Shown here one piece after another: positions 53,468 through 64,000 of a DNA stretch of 64,000 bases. The translations under genes and the position numbers were made by a program. The stretch comes from Branchiostoma floridae (Eukaryota > Chordata > Leptocardii > Amphioxiformes > Branchiostomatidae), in contig NC_049995.1 of assembly GCF_000003815.2 (NCBI RefSeq), forward strand, positions 5,812,912-5,876,911, read 5' to 3'. Below the pieces are notes generated by a model that saw nothing but the letters and a program-made list of their open reading frames with translations, did no database searches and was not told where the DNA came from. How positions within the stretch are numbered: the stretch's first letter is position 1; each line of letters begins with the position of its first letter.

Positions 53468-56400
53468 TTAGACGAATTTCCAGACTTTGACGGACTGGAT
53501 CTGCATGGCGACGTCATCGCCGTTCCAGGTGGGGTACCACTGGTTCTTGGCGTTCCAGAAGTCCCTCATGGCGCCCTCACGGGAGTTACCGTTGTTCCAG
53601 GGTTTCGGGTACGGCTGGTTGTTCGCGTTGTCCGGGAAGTAGGAATTAGTACCTCCGACAGCAACGTTGAAGATCAGGTAGAACTAGGAATTAAGGCACA
53701 CAAAAAGAGAAATCAAACTCAAGAACCAATCCAATTGATCGATTAAGGATTGATGATCCGCCCGATGTGTTAACGGTGATATGATGTCAGGTCAGCAACC
53801 TATGACAATTGAATAAACCACCGAATGAGCGAAACGAACGTGGAACTTCATGAGGTCGTTACAGGTCACTGGCAAGGCACTTTATCACCGTAAACAGATA
53901 GGTAAATCCTAGCGTTTAATGCTTTTACCATATCACTAACAGATTCAAACTGAAGTTGATATTGATAAAGATTTGAAATTGGAAAGCAATATCCATACTA
54001 GTACTACGGGAAAAAACGAGGAAGGTAGAAGTTTAAAAAAGATATGCATCCATTTTGAGTCAGATTATGTTAGGTTAGGCACCGATCACTAGGGCTCCTC
54101 AAAGAAAGGATAAAAGGTTTGTCTTATTTTACAAGAACTGAAGATCTACTTCATGCACTGTCTCACGAATATTAGATTTTCGAATAAAAGGATATCTACA
54201 ATGTTGGTAGACTTATACACAGCGTCTAGATAAATGACCGTGAAACTTTTTTATTACTTAAAATGTGTATTGTATCATTCGTCGATATCATTTATAAAAC
54301 ATTTTGCCACCAGATCATAGCTTGGTACGCCCTTTTAGTTGTATGGCTATGCTTTAATTTATCCACGATTCCATCTGTTCTTTTTCAATGTAGAAAAAAA
54401 GGCAGTACTGTTACCATGATTGACTTTTTTTTTGGTTGTTCCAAAGGTGGTTTTAAAAGGAAAGCCTTGGCTAGGTTTTAGATTTCCTCCACGTATTTAT
54501 TACTAAATCACCAATCATTATTGCACAAATTACCTCTTGGTCAAACGGTGTCATCTTGTTACCACCGGCCCACGGGTTCTCGTTAGACGGAAGACCGAAG
54601 TTACCGTAATCCCAGAACCCAGTCGGAGGGGAGACCAGCAAGACTTCTTCATCGTCAACTTCAACCCTGAGAACATGTTAAAGTCATCAGGTAAAGGCAC
54701 CAAATACATATGCCTAATAATAGCCCACTTCGAGTACCAGATTTGACATGATAATGATGACACATGTGTTAAAAGTATCACAACTATTTTAGAATGGAAC
54801 TCGTTTTCATAAAGTACTTATTAGATAGCTGTAATCGATATATCAGCGATCACAAATTGTGCATATGCCAAAGGTGGGACAGGTCGTTCGTTGGAATATG
54901 TAGCCCCTCCCCATTACACCAAAGGGTGTTTATACCGGTGAAGGTGGTGTGGAACACTTGGCAAGCGATTTCATTAGTAAATCAAGTAGCTAGCTTAAAG
55001 AAAGGAATTAAGATCTTCAAAAGACACGTGTGATCATGTAAATTCTCATTATCTTACCGGAGATAGGTGTCTGTCCACGTCATCACCCACTTGTGGAAGT
55101 CACTACCATAAGTACCGAACTTGGCGTGCCTGCAAATAGAAGTGGATCATTCTGTATTGAAAAATCCAAACGTAAATATTTACTCAAAATATCGTAACAT
55201 AACATTACAATCCAGCATTTGACACATCATGTCATCTCCCACAGATAGGACTCAGCGAGAAGTGCATTATACGTTACCGTTATGGCGCTCTGTCTTTGTC
55301 GAGGGGCGGTTGTAGAGACCTGATGTATATATAACGCCTTCGATGTCGATTGCTCATTCCTTGCAAAAACTTGCCTAAGCCTATTTTTTTTGTATCAGAA
55401 ACTAAGTTCAATGTTCTACCGGCACAGAAGAACTTTCAAATTTTGTTTGTATTTGGCCACTTACTTTGAATTGGTTGTCAAGTGGTAGCCGTTGTAGGGC
55501 CATCTCGGCCCCCAGTGCAGAGTAGACCCCATGTCGTCAACTCCGATGGATCCGCCCCAGGATCCGTACAGGTTCCGGTTTCCTGTGTGAGCAAAAGTGA
55601 AAGAAGAATTGGACTATACTAGTACCAAAAAAAAAAACGGACTCATTGGAATGAGTCAGTTTTGTTAGTGGGCGTTAGCATTCTGGATACCAAACATTAC
55701 TACTTTGTGTCAGAAGTAAAAGAGGCCGCCTACACCAGGGCGGTGGACGATATAGACCTATGGCAACATTTGACCTATTGCTGACGTCATGCATGCAAAA
55801 CATGCCACGTGTCCACAGAGATTGGGTCAGACAGCTGAAGAATACTGAGGAAGTCAGTCAAATATTCCGGTGATTCCAATTCTTGAGTTTTATGACATGG
55901 AGTGCTTATCCGTTCTTTTTTTTACTTGTAGGAAAAAGTATGGAAGGTGAGATAATAAAATGATTTTAGTATTTCTATCAAGGTTTTCCATTGTGTGCTG
56001 TTAACCAGTGTTTGTATTTATTTCAGAAATGAATAATTTTGCAATTTACCTCTGGATTCCATGATGTCGATTTCACCCGAAGCCGGCCAGCCTCCGTACA
56101 CGTTATCCCTTGGAAGCAGCCAGATTGCTGAAATAATAAAAATAATAAATAATAAAAAAATCATAGAAAATCATTTCAGGTCGTTCGCGTAATTAGTCAA
56201 GAACACATTTGGGCGAAAACCGTGTGCTAATTTTTTTTTTTACCGTACATAGGTTTAACGCATAATAGTGACACCAAACACAAATACCCTTTACCAAAGA
56301 CTTAAAGTCCGCTCTAAAGGATGGTCTGATGGTTGCACTAGAGTCCGTTCTATCATTGTCTCTATGATACGAGGCCGTGCTACATTGTCATTGCTTGACT

Positions 56401-59400
56401 GAATTTAGATATAAAAACGATCACCAATCGCGCTTCACAAACACTGCGTACTACATTAGACTAAACTTTAAGGCGCGATCCCTTTCGTCGTCGATCGTCG
56501 TGTGATTTTGATATCATAGAAATTTCAAGCAGGTTATTATCAAACCTACGGTAAAGATATAGACAGTATTTTCCTTAACAAGAAACTGAATCTTGTACAA
56601 CGCATTCACAACCACCCCCAGAATGCACTCAGTTTGCGATCGTACGACAATCGTACGACTAACGTTACTGGATCCCCAATTTTAGTCTCTCACCTGGCCA
56701 AATCCAGTCTCCTGTCGGCACCTTAGCCCAGACCTCCACCTTCCCGTACTTGAAGGTGAAACTATCAGCAGTGGTGACCCTGGCAGACTGGATGGGTGGG
56801 AGGGGGGCGTTTGAAGAGCCCTGTAGGAAGCATGCCCGTCCTTGAGGGAAGTCCTGAGTGCAGTCGCCGTATGCTGCAAATAGTATGAACAGATTTTGCA
56901 ATACGAAAATAATATAAACTATGTTTTACAAAAACACATCGTAGCAGGTATGAAATAAGCGTTTTTTCCTTTTCCTTTTGTTCCTCTTGTTTCTTTTAAT
57001 CCGGAAATTCGATGCGAAAACTATTATTTTTCACATTTGCTTTTCTCTTCTTACGTAGTAGATTGAAAAGGAAGTGACGCACTTTGCCCGTAAACGGAAG
57101 TGACGCCATTTCCGCCACATTCCTTTCCACTATCCCCCGGGCAGGAGATGTGGCACCCGTGTCCGCGGCCGAAACTGCAGAAAAGTGGCGGGAAATAACT
57201 CGCACTTTATGCCTTCAAATTCACCTTCAAACAGTGGAAACTCACAACCACTAATAATTAGTTAAAACTTACACATACATACAGTAACCACTCTATTGTT
57301 AGACTTTCTTCGACCTACGTCGCAGACACAGTTGCCCATACTAAGTTGAAAAGTATAAATCAGTGGGGTAAGCCCATTTGTCAATGTGTATGTAAGTATA
57401 TAAGTCACAAAAACTTGAGTGCAGTGCCACATCGTCCTCGTCTGTCCAAAAGCAAATAGAAAAAAAAATGTGTATGTAAATGTTCTTCATTTACTGGGTA
57501 GCTACAACAAAGTCTACGTGCATACCGTTTAGTAACTAGACAAACACTACACTACAATATCAATGTGAATACTCCTAAGTACCAGGGAATGACCCAACGA
57601 TTTCTGTGTCAATGAAATCCAGTACTGAGGACAGATACGACAATGTCTGTGTAAATGTTTTCAGTACCGGGGACAGACACGACAAAGTCTGTGTAAATGC
57701 TTTTCAGTACCGGGTACAGACACGACAATGTCTGTGTAAATATTTTTCAGTACCGGAGACAGACACAACAATGTCTGTGTAAATTTTTTTCAGTACCAGG
57801 GGCAGATACGACAATATCTGTGTAAATGTTTTTTCAGTACCGGGGACAGACACGACAATGTCTGTGTAAATGCTTTTCAGTACCGGGTACAGACACGACA
57901 ATGTCTGTGTAAATATTTTTCAGTACCGGAGACAGACACAACAATGTCTGTGTAAATTTTTTTCAGTACCAGGGGCAGATACGACAATATCTGTGTAAAT
58001 GTTTTTTCAGTATCGAGGACAGATACGACAATGTCTGTGTAAATGTTTTCAGTACCAGGGGCAGATACGACAACGTGTGACTTGTAGTTAGTACTAGCGA
58101 CAGGTACAACAATGTCTGTGTGAGTATTATTCAGTACCAGGGCAGATACGCCAACGTCTGAATGTTATTTAAATAGTACCAGGGGCAGCCACAACAATGT
58201 CAATGTTAATGCTATTCAGTTCCAGGAACAGGAACAAGCTCAGAAATGTCTGTGTGAATATTATTGAGTATTCGGGACAAGGACGAGACACAACCAAATA
58301 TCTTAGAAAATTTCAAACCTTCCGTAGCTGTTATCACAGCGACATTCTGTCCCCTTCAGCCCGAAGTACTCGTATCCTCCATTAGCACAGTGCGTCACAC
58401 ATTTCCCAGGGTTCATGTCGCCAGCAGTCAGTAGACTGGCGGTCAGGTCCTGGTCTCCCCCGTCATTGAAACAACCGATGTAGTTGTAACCGTCTGGAAC
58501 AATACAGGCAAAACTTTACCTTCAAGCACAGGAAGACGCCTCTTCTTATGTTCTTACGTGGTATAGTCTAACATCCCTTTGTTTATAGTGGCAAAATCAG
58601 GACAACAGCTTCGGACCCAGAATAAATATTCTACATAACAGAACAGCCGCTAACCTGGATGAACTAAAATAGGTAACCAGGCACATAGACCTGACATACA
58701 TAGCACTAACCTTCCTTCCTGAAATGAGGCACACATATGCATAGAACATCTTGTGTTATTTTGACTTACAAAAGAAACATTTGAACTCTAGGTAACAGTT
58801 CGTGTTTTGCAACTTACGCCAGAAGTCGATGTACCCAGATGTGAGGAACTCTTCTCCATAGTGCTCGGCAGCCAGTGTCTATCGAAAGAAGACATCAACA
58901 CATTACCTGGTTATTTCCAGTCAAGCGACTAATGACGTAGTATAGCACCCGCCATGTTGGTGGGTTAAAGACGTACGTCCTCTGTTCTTTTCTTTACACC
59001 TTGTGATCGTTTGTCCTCTTAGTCTATCCTACCAAATGTACTCTGTAGTATATATCTAAATTGAAAATAATTTTGCTCATTTTCCCGAAAAATCTAATGA
59101 AGATTTTACCGGTTTGAGGTAGAGGTTCCCATTCTGAACGTACAGGTTGTCAGGGTGGCTCATGTAATACTGGAACTCCTCATTCTGCAGTTAGGATAAA
59201 AAAAGTACATCAGAGTTTGTCAGTATTCGTATTCAATATCTGGGTAAGATATACCAAAGACGTTGATATTTCAAATTCAACAATTTAAGTATACAAAACA
59301 AGACAAATACGAATCTTATTTTTCTTCTCAAACCTTCTAGAGTACTCAACAGTTCAAAAGTATTCGGGATAACCGCTTTGCATTTTCTTTAAATTGCAGA

Positions 59401-62400
59401 AGAATGTGCCAATTGTGCCGAAATAAAATGAACTTTGGTCATTTTGACGGCTGCACTGAAACTTCAATGTGAACGAATAAGTATGACTTACCCCACCACC
59501 CCCAGCGGTGACCTCCGCCCTCCACTTGCTCGTGTCAAAGGTGTCGAAGTTGTCCTCGAACACCAACTGCAGGTTGTCGCCTGTAGTTCCACCGGTGCCA
59601 CCGGAAGCTAAGGTGCACTTGGTTATTTACATCTTATTACCATAAGGGATTGACCAATCAGGAGCCCCTATTTCATTTTAAAATGGAGGCTGTAATATCA
59701 TTGGTCAGTCATCAAATGCACGATTATAACGGTTATAAACACAACAACAGTAAGGTAATTTTGTATTTAGCAATTGAGTCCCCAGCACTGCAAGGGAAAA
59801 CAGAATTGTCGTACTTTTGTAGACCTAATGACAAAAGTAGATACTTTCTCAATAATACTCTACGTACGAACATATAGTTTCGTCTGCTTCTTATCATTCT
59901 AAGACAAGTAAAATGAGTGTTATTTCATTAGTTCTCGAGCTCCGGTCCAAAAAAGTCACTAGAGAATTCATGAGATAGATAAAGGGGTGCTATCTCATTA
60001 ATTCTCAAGTAGAGAGAAAGCTGACTTCTCCTTCTAGGTAATTAATGAGATAGTGGGGTGTCATCTCATTAATTCTCCAAGTAGAGATTATGCAAAATTC
60101 CCTTCTGATGCAATAACAATGTGACAACGTTTGTAGCTCTAGACGACATGCTAGTACATGTGGATTGTAAATTTCCACAGAGTTTTAAGAGTATGTACCG
60201 ATATCCCAAACAGTGTTCCTGTAGTCTCCTCCACACTTCCCACCTGACCCGCCGGAGCAGCCGTAGTAACAGTCAGACTCAGGGGCTGCGCCGTGCTTAC
60301 CGTAGGTGTGGCCACAGGAGCACTAGGAGTAGAAGAAAATTAAGATAATTCTATAAAAAAACAATTATGCATATAGAAGATGCATTGAATCTAACAACAT
60401 TTTTCAACAACACATCAAATCTACAATACCACCACTGTTCAAGGACGTATTTCCTTCCTACCATTTGAATACAAGAGATTAAGAATATACTATGAAATAC
60501 CGCATGGCGTCATTACTTATGCACTTTATGTTATTCTAATAGGAAAATGTGTGATGTTAGACCGCGTCTGTCAATGAAGTACTTATCATTTATATTATTA
60601 CTATGGAATTCCTACAATTCATCGTAAAGGTGATATAGATTCTACCATATCCAAATTAGGTCCACTCAGAGTTATTGACACTTTGTTGGGCTCATCTCTA
60701 ATCATCTACCCATATACCCCAAATCTTAGAAATCTGACTGTTCATTTTTTTCTTGACTTAAACCGTGTAAAAGAAGTAATCAAACATGCCGACAGAAGAT
60801 GAAGAACAAAGAAGAAGACCAGTAGCAAAAACAATGTATTCCATGTCGGGAAATATAGTTACCTCAATAGCGTACTGCAGTCCGATGTAGCGGTACCCCA
60901 GTGATGCGCAGTGCTGACTACAGGTACTGTACCCGTTCGTGTAGGTCAGAGTGGTCGAATAGGGGAAATCTCGGTCATTGGCGTCGTCAACAAAACAACC
61001 GAGGTACGTCCCGATACCTGAAAACACTTGGTTACTTATCACATTTACATAATTTGCTCTTAAAATAATGTCAAGTCGGAAAGCGTGATATTTCGAAAAG
61101 TTACAATAGTTTCTTTCAGTATGGTTAATCTAAAAAAAAAATCTTCATGTTAATTGTCTACCCTACTAGTAAAAAGAAGGATGCTTCTTATAAGTTCACT
61201 AGTAAAATAATTCATCACTCTGTTTTGAATTTACATGGTCATTACATCACTATTAAGACATTTCTTAAATCTGCTTTGTAGTGAAGAAATGAGATAGAGG
61301 GGTGCTATCTCATTAATTCGCTTGTACGAGAATTTCTAAATCTCTCTTCGTTTGAAAATATGTTATATCGTTAATTAATCTGTTAGTAAATTCTTAAATC
61401 AGTCCTCTGCTGGTTCTAGTGAGAAAATGAGAAGAGGGGTGCTATCTCATTAATTCACTAGAACAGAAATTCTCACTAGTAAGAGAATTCTAACACATAT
61501 TTCGTAGTTAATATGAGATAGAGGGGTGCTATCTAGTCCGTTCAGAAATTTAACGGTTTGTAGTTAATATATGAGATAGAGGGGGGTGCCATCCTGTCAA
61601 TTTACTAGTAAAAGAAATCTTACACACGTTTTGTAGTTTATCTAAGATACATAGATTATAACTGGTATGAGAAATTTCAAACCTGTCCTCTGCTGAAAAA
61701 ATGAGATAAAGGGGTGCTATCTCACCGCCCCCTTTTTTACTCCATAGTAAGAGGACGTGTAAAGCTATTATGCTATCTCATTAATTCATTAGTGAGAGAG
61801 ATCTAGAGAATCTATTGATAAGCTAAAATTGATAAGTAGTAACATGATACGTTTGTGGCAACCATAAGTTATATGTTAGTTATCATCTATGATGAATGTA
61901 ATGAGTAAACACGTGAGTGAAAAAGTGAGATAACGTTACATAGCTTCAGCTGAAAAATAACACAAATGATCTGTTTACGAATGAACCACATACAGTTCAT
62001 AGCTCAATTATTTATATGTTTCCCTTCTCTCGCACCAAAAGTTATTTGGTGCCACCTGAAAAATATTTTTCATGATGATCTGAATTTTGGTAGGAACTCA
62101 AAAGCCTTTATGCACCTTTCAAGGCTCATAACATATAATTGATAGCCTCTCGTATTTGATTGCGTATTCTAACTGACGTATGAATCTCCGGTACGTGATA
62201 AGATGCCGGATACTTCATATGTATTTAATATAACATGACCCTTAGTATGCATACCACCTTACGTAAACACATGTTAAATGTTTGCCCTTTGCTAATATCT
62301 AACAGTGGCCTTAAAAGCCATCTCATAGGTCATCCTAGCCCCATGCAATATCCTCATATGTCTAGTTCATATTTTAATTAACCTAATTGATTAACCTAAT

Positions 62401-63424
62401 TGCATCATTATTGCTTTCTATGAATTGATAAAAAAGGGAAAAAAGACTTTAATACTTTAATACTTTAACTACGCAAAAATTGCTTACCGCTAAACCCATC
62501 GACAGTCCCAGTGCCGGTCCCCGTGTTCGTCCCTGTATCTGTCCCTGCAGCTATAATACGATATTAACAATCAGTATAGATCAATGCAGTACAATTAGAT
62601 ATGGCAAAGGGTGTCCAAGCACTTTCCCATATATTCAATTAGAAGTACTTTGAAGGTCCGATCTACATGTAAGATCTTTACAGAAGGAATAACTACAGAC
62701 AATTTTATTCATGTTGACTTTAGAACAATCTGCAAGGCTAATTTGCTGTTGCTTTCTTAAACATTCAAAACTTTGAATTGTATTTATGATGGTGTGAACG
62801 TATAACAAATTGACGATCGGCATGATATACAGATAACATATTGTTGTATGCNNNNNNNNNNNNNNNNNNNNNNNNNNNNNNNNNNNNNNNNNNNNNNNNN
62901 NNNNNNNNNNNNNNNNNNNNNNNNNNNNNNNNNNNNNNNNNNNNNNNNNNNCCGTAGCAGTCCATGACTGTTCCAGCAGGTTGTGACCAAGGCCACCTCT
63001 AACAACGTGAACCCAATAATAGAGGGTCTGCCCGGGGGATATGAGGTTCCGTGTGTTCTCGTGGACAAACTGGCCGTCTGTAACATATTAAGACATGTTC
63101 AACTAATGAGAGATTGGCAATAAGCAATTCAACCAATGAGAGAGTTGCTAAAATTTAATATAATTATTTGCAATTTCATTTGAATTTAAGAGAAACGCAA
63201 TTTCAATGCCAACTGTTGGCAATAAATTGCTAAAAAGTAGCGAATGGCTTCAAAAAGCAGTTGCCAACAGGCTCGGTCCAGTGAGATAATAAATTATTAT
63301 CTGCTTCATTTTCTGATTTCCTTACTTGTTGACTGCCTGACGTCATAGTTCCATTGCCCGGCCTGTACCCCATGTAGTGGGGTGCCGATGTTGTAGTGGA
63401 ACGCCACAAGGGTCACTCCGGAGT
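53468..63424 (-). CDS. GH16 beta-1,3-glucanase with CBM39 and two WSC domains (gene 2, 5' end missing)
   Basis: Visible exons: 63326-63424, 62952-63077 (cut by the gap), 62488-62550, 60863-61017, 60199-60322, 59492-59607, 59110-59184, 58818-58878, 58319-58493, 57083-57174, 56694-56873, 56050-56127, 55465-55582, 55058-55129, 54534-54666, 53468-53683. The first two encode most of a CBM39 beta-glucan-recognition domain (VTLVAFHYNIGTPLHGVQAG, QTLYYWVHVVRGGLGH). A Thr/Gly linker exon follows, then WSC 1, the start of GH16, nested WSC 2, and the rest of GH16 with GEIDIMES and both catalytic glutamates. Eleven of the thirteen exons shared with gene 1 have identical length and all shared junctions keep phase. 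Signal peptide and start codon lie beyond the window. Probable role: secreted enzyme that binds and cuts beta-1,3-glucan. Insect relatives with CBM39 are often non-catalytic sensors; here the active site is intact. Confidence 0.88.
57600..58280. repeat. 44-bp minisatellite with higher-order structure
   Basis: About fifteen units containing TTTCAGTACCGGGGACAGAC, ACGACAATGTCTGTGTAAAT with variants. A block of four units is repeated almost exactly at an interval of 173 bases (AAATGCTTTTCAGTACCGGG at 57695 and 57868). It lies in GH16 gene 2, in the intron that splits WSC domain 2. Confidence 0.9.
59965..60095. repeat. short GAGATA/TATCTC hairpin motifs, cluster 1
   Basis: Two copies of ATGAGATAN(6-9)GGGGTG(C/T) followed by (T/C)ATCTCATTAATTCTC in the intron between the WSC 1 exon 60199 and GH16 exon 59607. 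Each forms a small stem GAGATA/TATCTC around a GGGG loop. Confidence 0.7.
61280..61800. repeat. short GAGATA/TATCTC hairpin motifs, cluster 2
   Basis: Five more copies of GAGATAGAGGGGTGCTATCT, or close variants, at about 61289, 61430, 61518, 61571 and 61702. Most are followed by CATTAATTC, and AGTAAGAGAATTC-like spacers recur between them. Located in the intron between the linker exon and WSC 1 of gene 2. Confidence 0.7.
62852..62951. other. assembly gap of 100 N
   Basis: Exactly 100 N, the usual placeholder for a gap of unknown length. It cuts the second CBM39 exon of GH16 gene 2 after GCTACGG and may hide a further exon. Confidence 0.99.
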
Positions 63425-64000
63425 CTGGGAAAAAAAGTAAAAATAGCTAGATTTTGTTCCTTTGTATTGTATAACGTTAACTGGGAAACTAACACAGCGT
63501 AACGCAACAGATTTGTACTGACGAGTGTTGTTGACTACTATAATTCTTTTTGATGAAGATTTTTGTGCAAACATTTTTATTCGCACGCTCGCATCAGTTT
63601 TGGCGTCCGTAGTGGATGTCATCCATGTAATCGAATTAACAATGCCTAAAAGCTATTTAAAAGCTCCTTGGTAAGGCCATACCCCCTGACTAAAATCTTA
63701 CGCATGACATCCGCGCGCGCATTGATTTTCGCATGTTCGCAAGAAAACTGTTACCACATGTGACCCAATAACACCCTTGGCTGGCCATTCAGAATTGTAT
63801 GCTAACCAGATGATCTGCTCTCCAGGGTAAGGGGCACATGGTCAGGGCATGAACTATATACAACGCCCTTGTTACCTCTCTGAATGTTCCCTTTCAAGTA
63901 TTGCGATAAAACATCACTGAAATGGCGACGATTGTCTCTTACAGCCTTACTAGCGTGAATATAAAACAAACTGGGAAAATGGACTGAATGCTTAGTCCTG
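63425..64000. other. intron of GH16 gene 2, upstream exon not found
   Basis: No exon for the N-terminal part of CBM39 or a signal peptide could be recognised. Bases 63585-63645 belong to a dispersed repeat (CGCACGCTCGCATCAG...GATGTCATCC) also seen near 7530 and 27112. Confidence 0.55.

Noticed and set aside
57704-57901. Minus-strand frame with a repeated YLHRHCRVCTRY-like pattern
   Set aside because: Translation of the 44-bp minisatellite; a repeat artefact.
62635-63086. Open frames spanning the N gap
   Set aside because: They read through unknown bases, and only the 62952-63077 part has homology (CBM39) in one frame.

Overview
The window is a piece of an animal nuclear genome. It has split genes with GT-AG introns, short exons of about 60-220 bases, and introns full of small inverted-repeat transposons. 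The gene set is a steroid-sulfatase-type arylsulfatase, a multi-repeat FAM151/menorin protein, and catalytic GH16 beta-1,3-glucanases with WSC and CBM39 domains. Together with the dense hairpin elements and a Tx1-like LINE, this points to a marine invertebrate deuterostome, most likely amphioxus (Branchiostoma). The organism is inferred from content; no marker gene proves it.

Layout. 1-4767 has no recognised gene and contains a 1.3-kb fold-back element (1935-3227). 4768-10484 (+) is a seven-exon arylsulfatase whose exons join in frame into 577 codons. 11266-12322 is a non-autonomous element with short terminal inverted repeats. 12534-23942 (-) is a 13-exon FAM151-like gene with a signal anchor and two and a half DUF2181 repeats. 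25545-50187 (-) is a 14-exon secreted GH16 glucanase (550 residues, every splice phase checked). Its seventh intron (12 kb) carries a full-length Tx1-like non-LTR retrotransposon with both ORFs open (31428-37995), lying in a 183-bp tandem repeat array. 50193-53467 holds two decayed 3' ends of the same GH16 gene and a LINE scrap. 53468-63424 (-) is a second, paralogous GH16 gene with an N-terminal CBM39 domain. It is interrupted by a 100-N assembly gap and its start lies beyond the window.

How the genes relate. The two GH16 genes are tandem duplicates with the same exon plan. Both keep the two catalytic glutamates of the GEIDIME motif, so they look like working endo-beta-1,3-glucanases, plausibly digestive or anti-fungal/anti-algal. 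In both, a whole WSC domain is spliced inside the GH16 catalytic domain, which is the most unusual protein feature here. The upstream copy has CBM39 + WSC + GH16[WSC]; the downstream copy has lost CBM39 and goes from signal peptide straight to WSC. The sulfatase and FAM151 genes have no evident functional link to them.

Most remaining DNA is repeat: three copies of one long-TIR MITE, several other hairpin elements, and four tandem arrays. Exon boundaries were set by eye from splice consensus, frame continuity and agreement between the paralogues.
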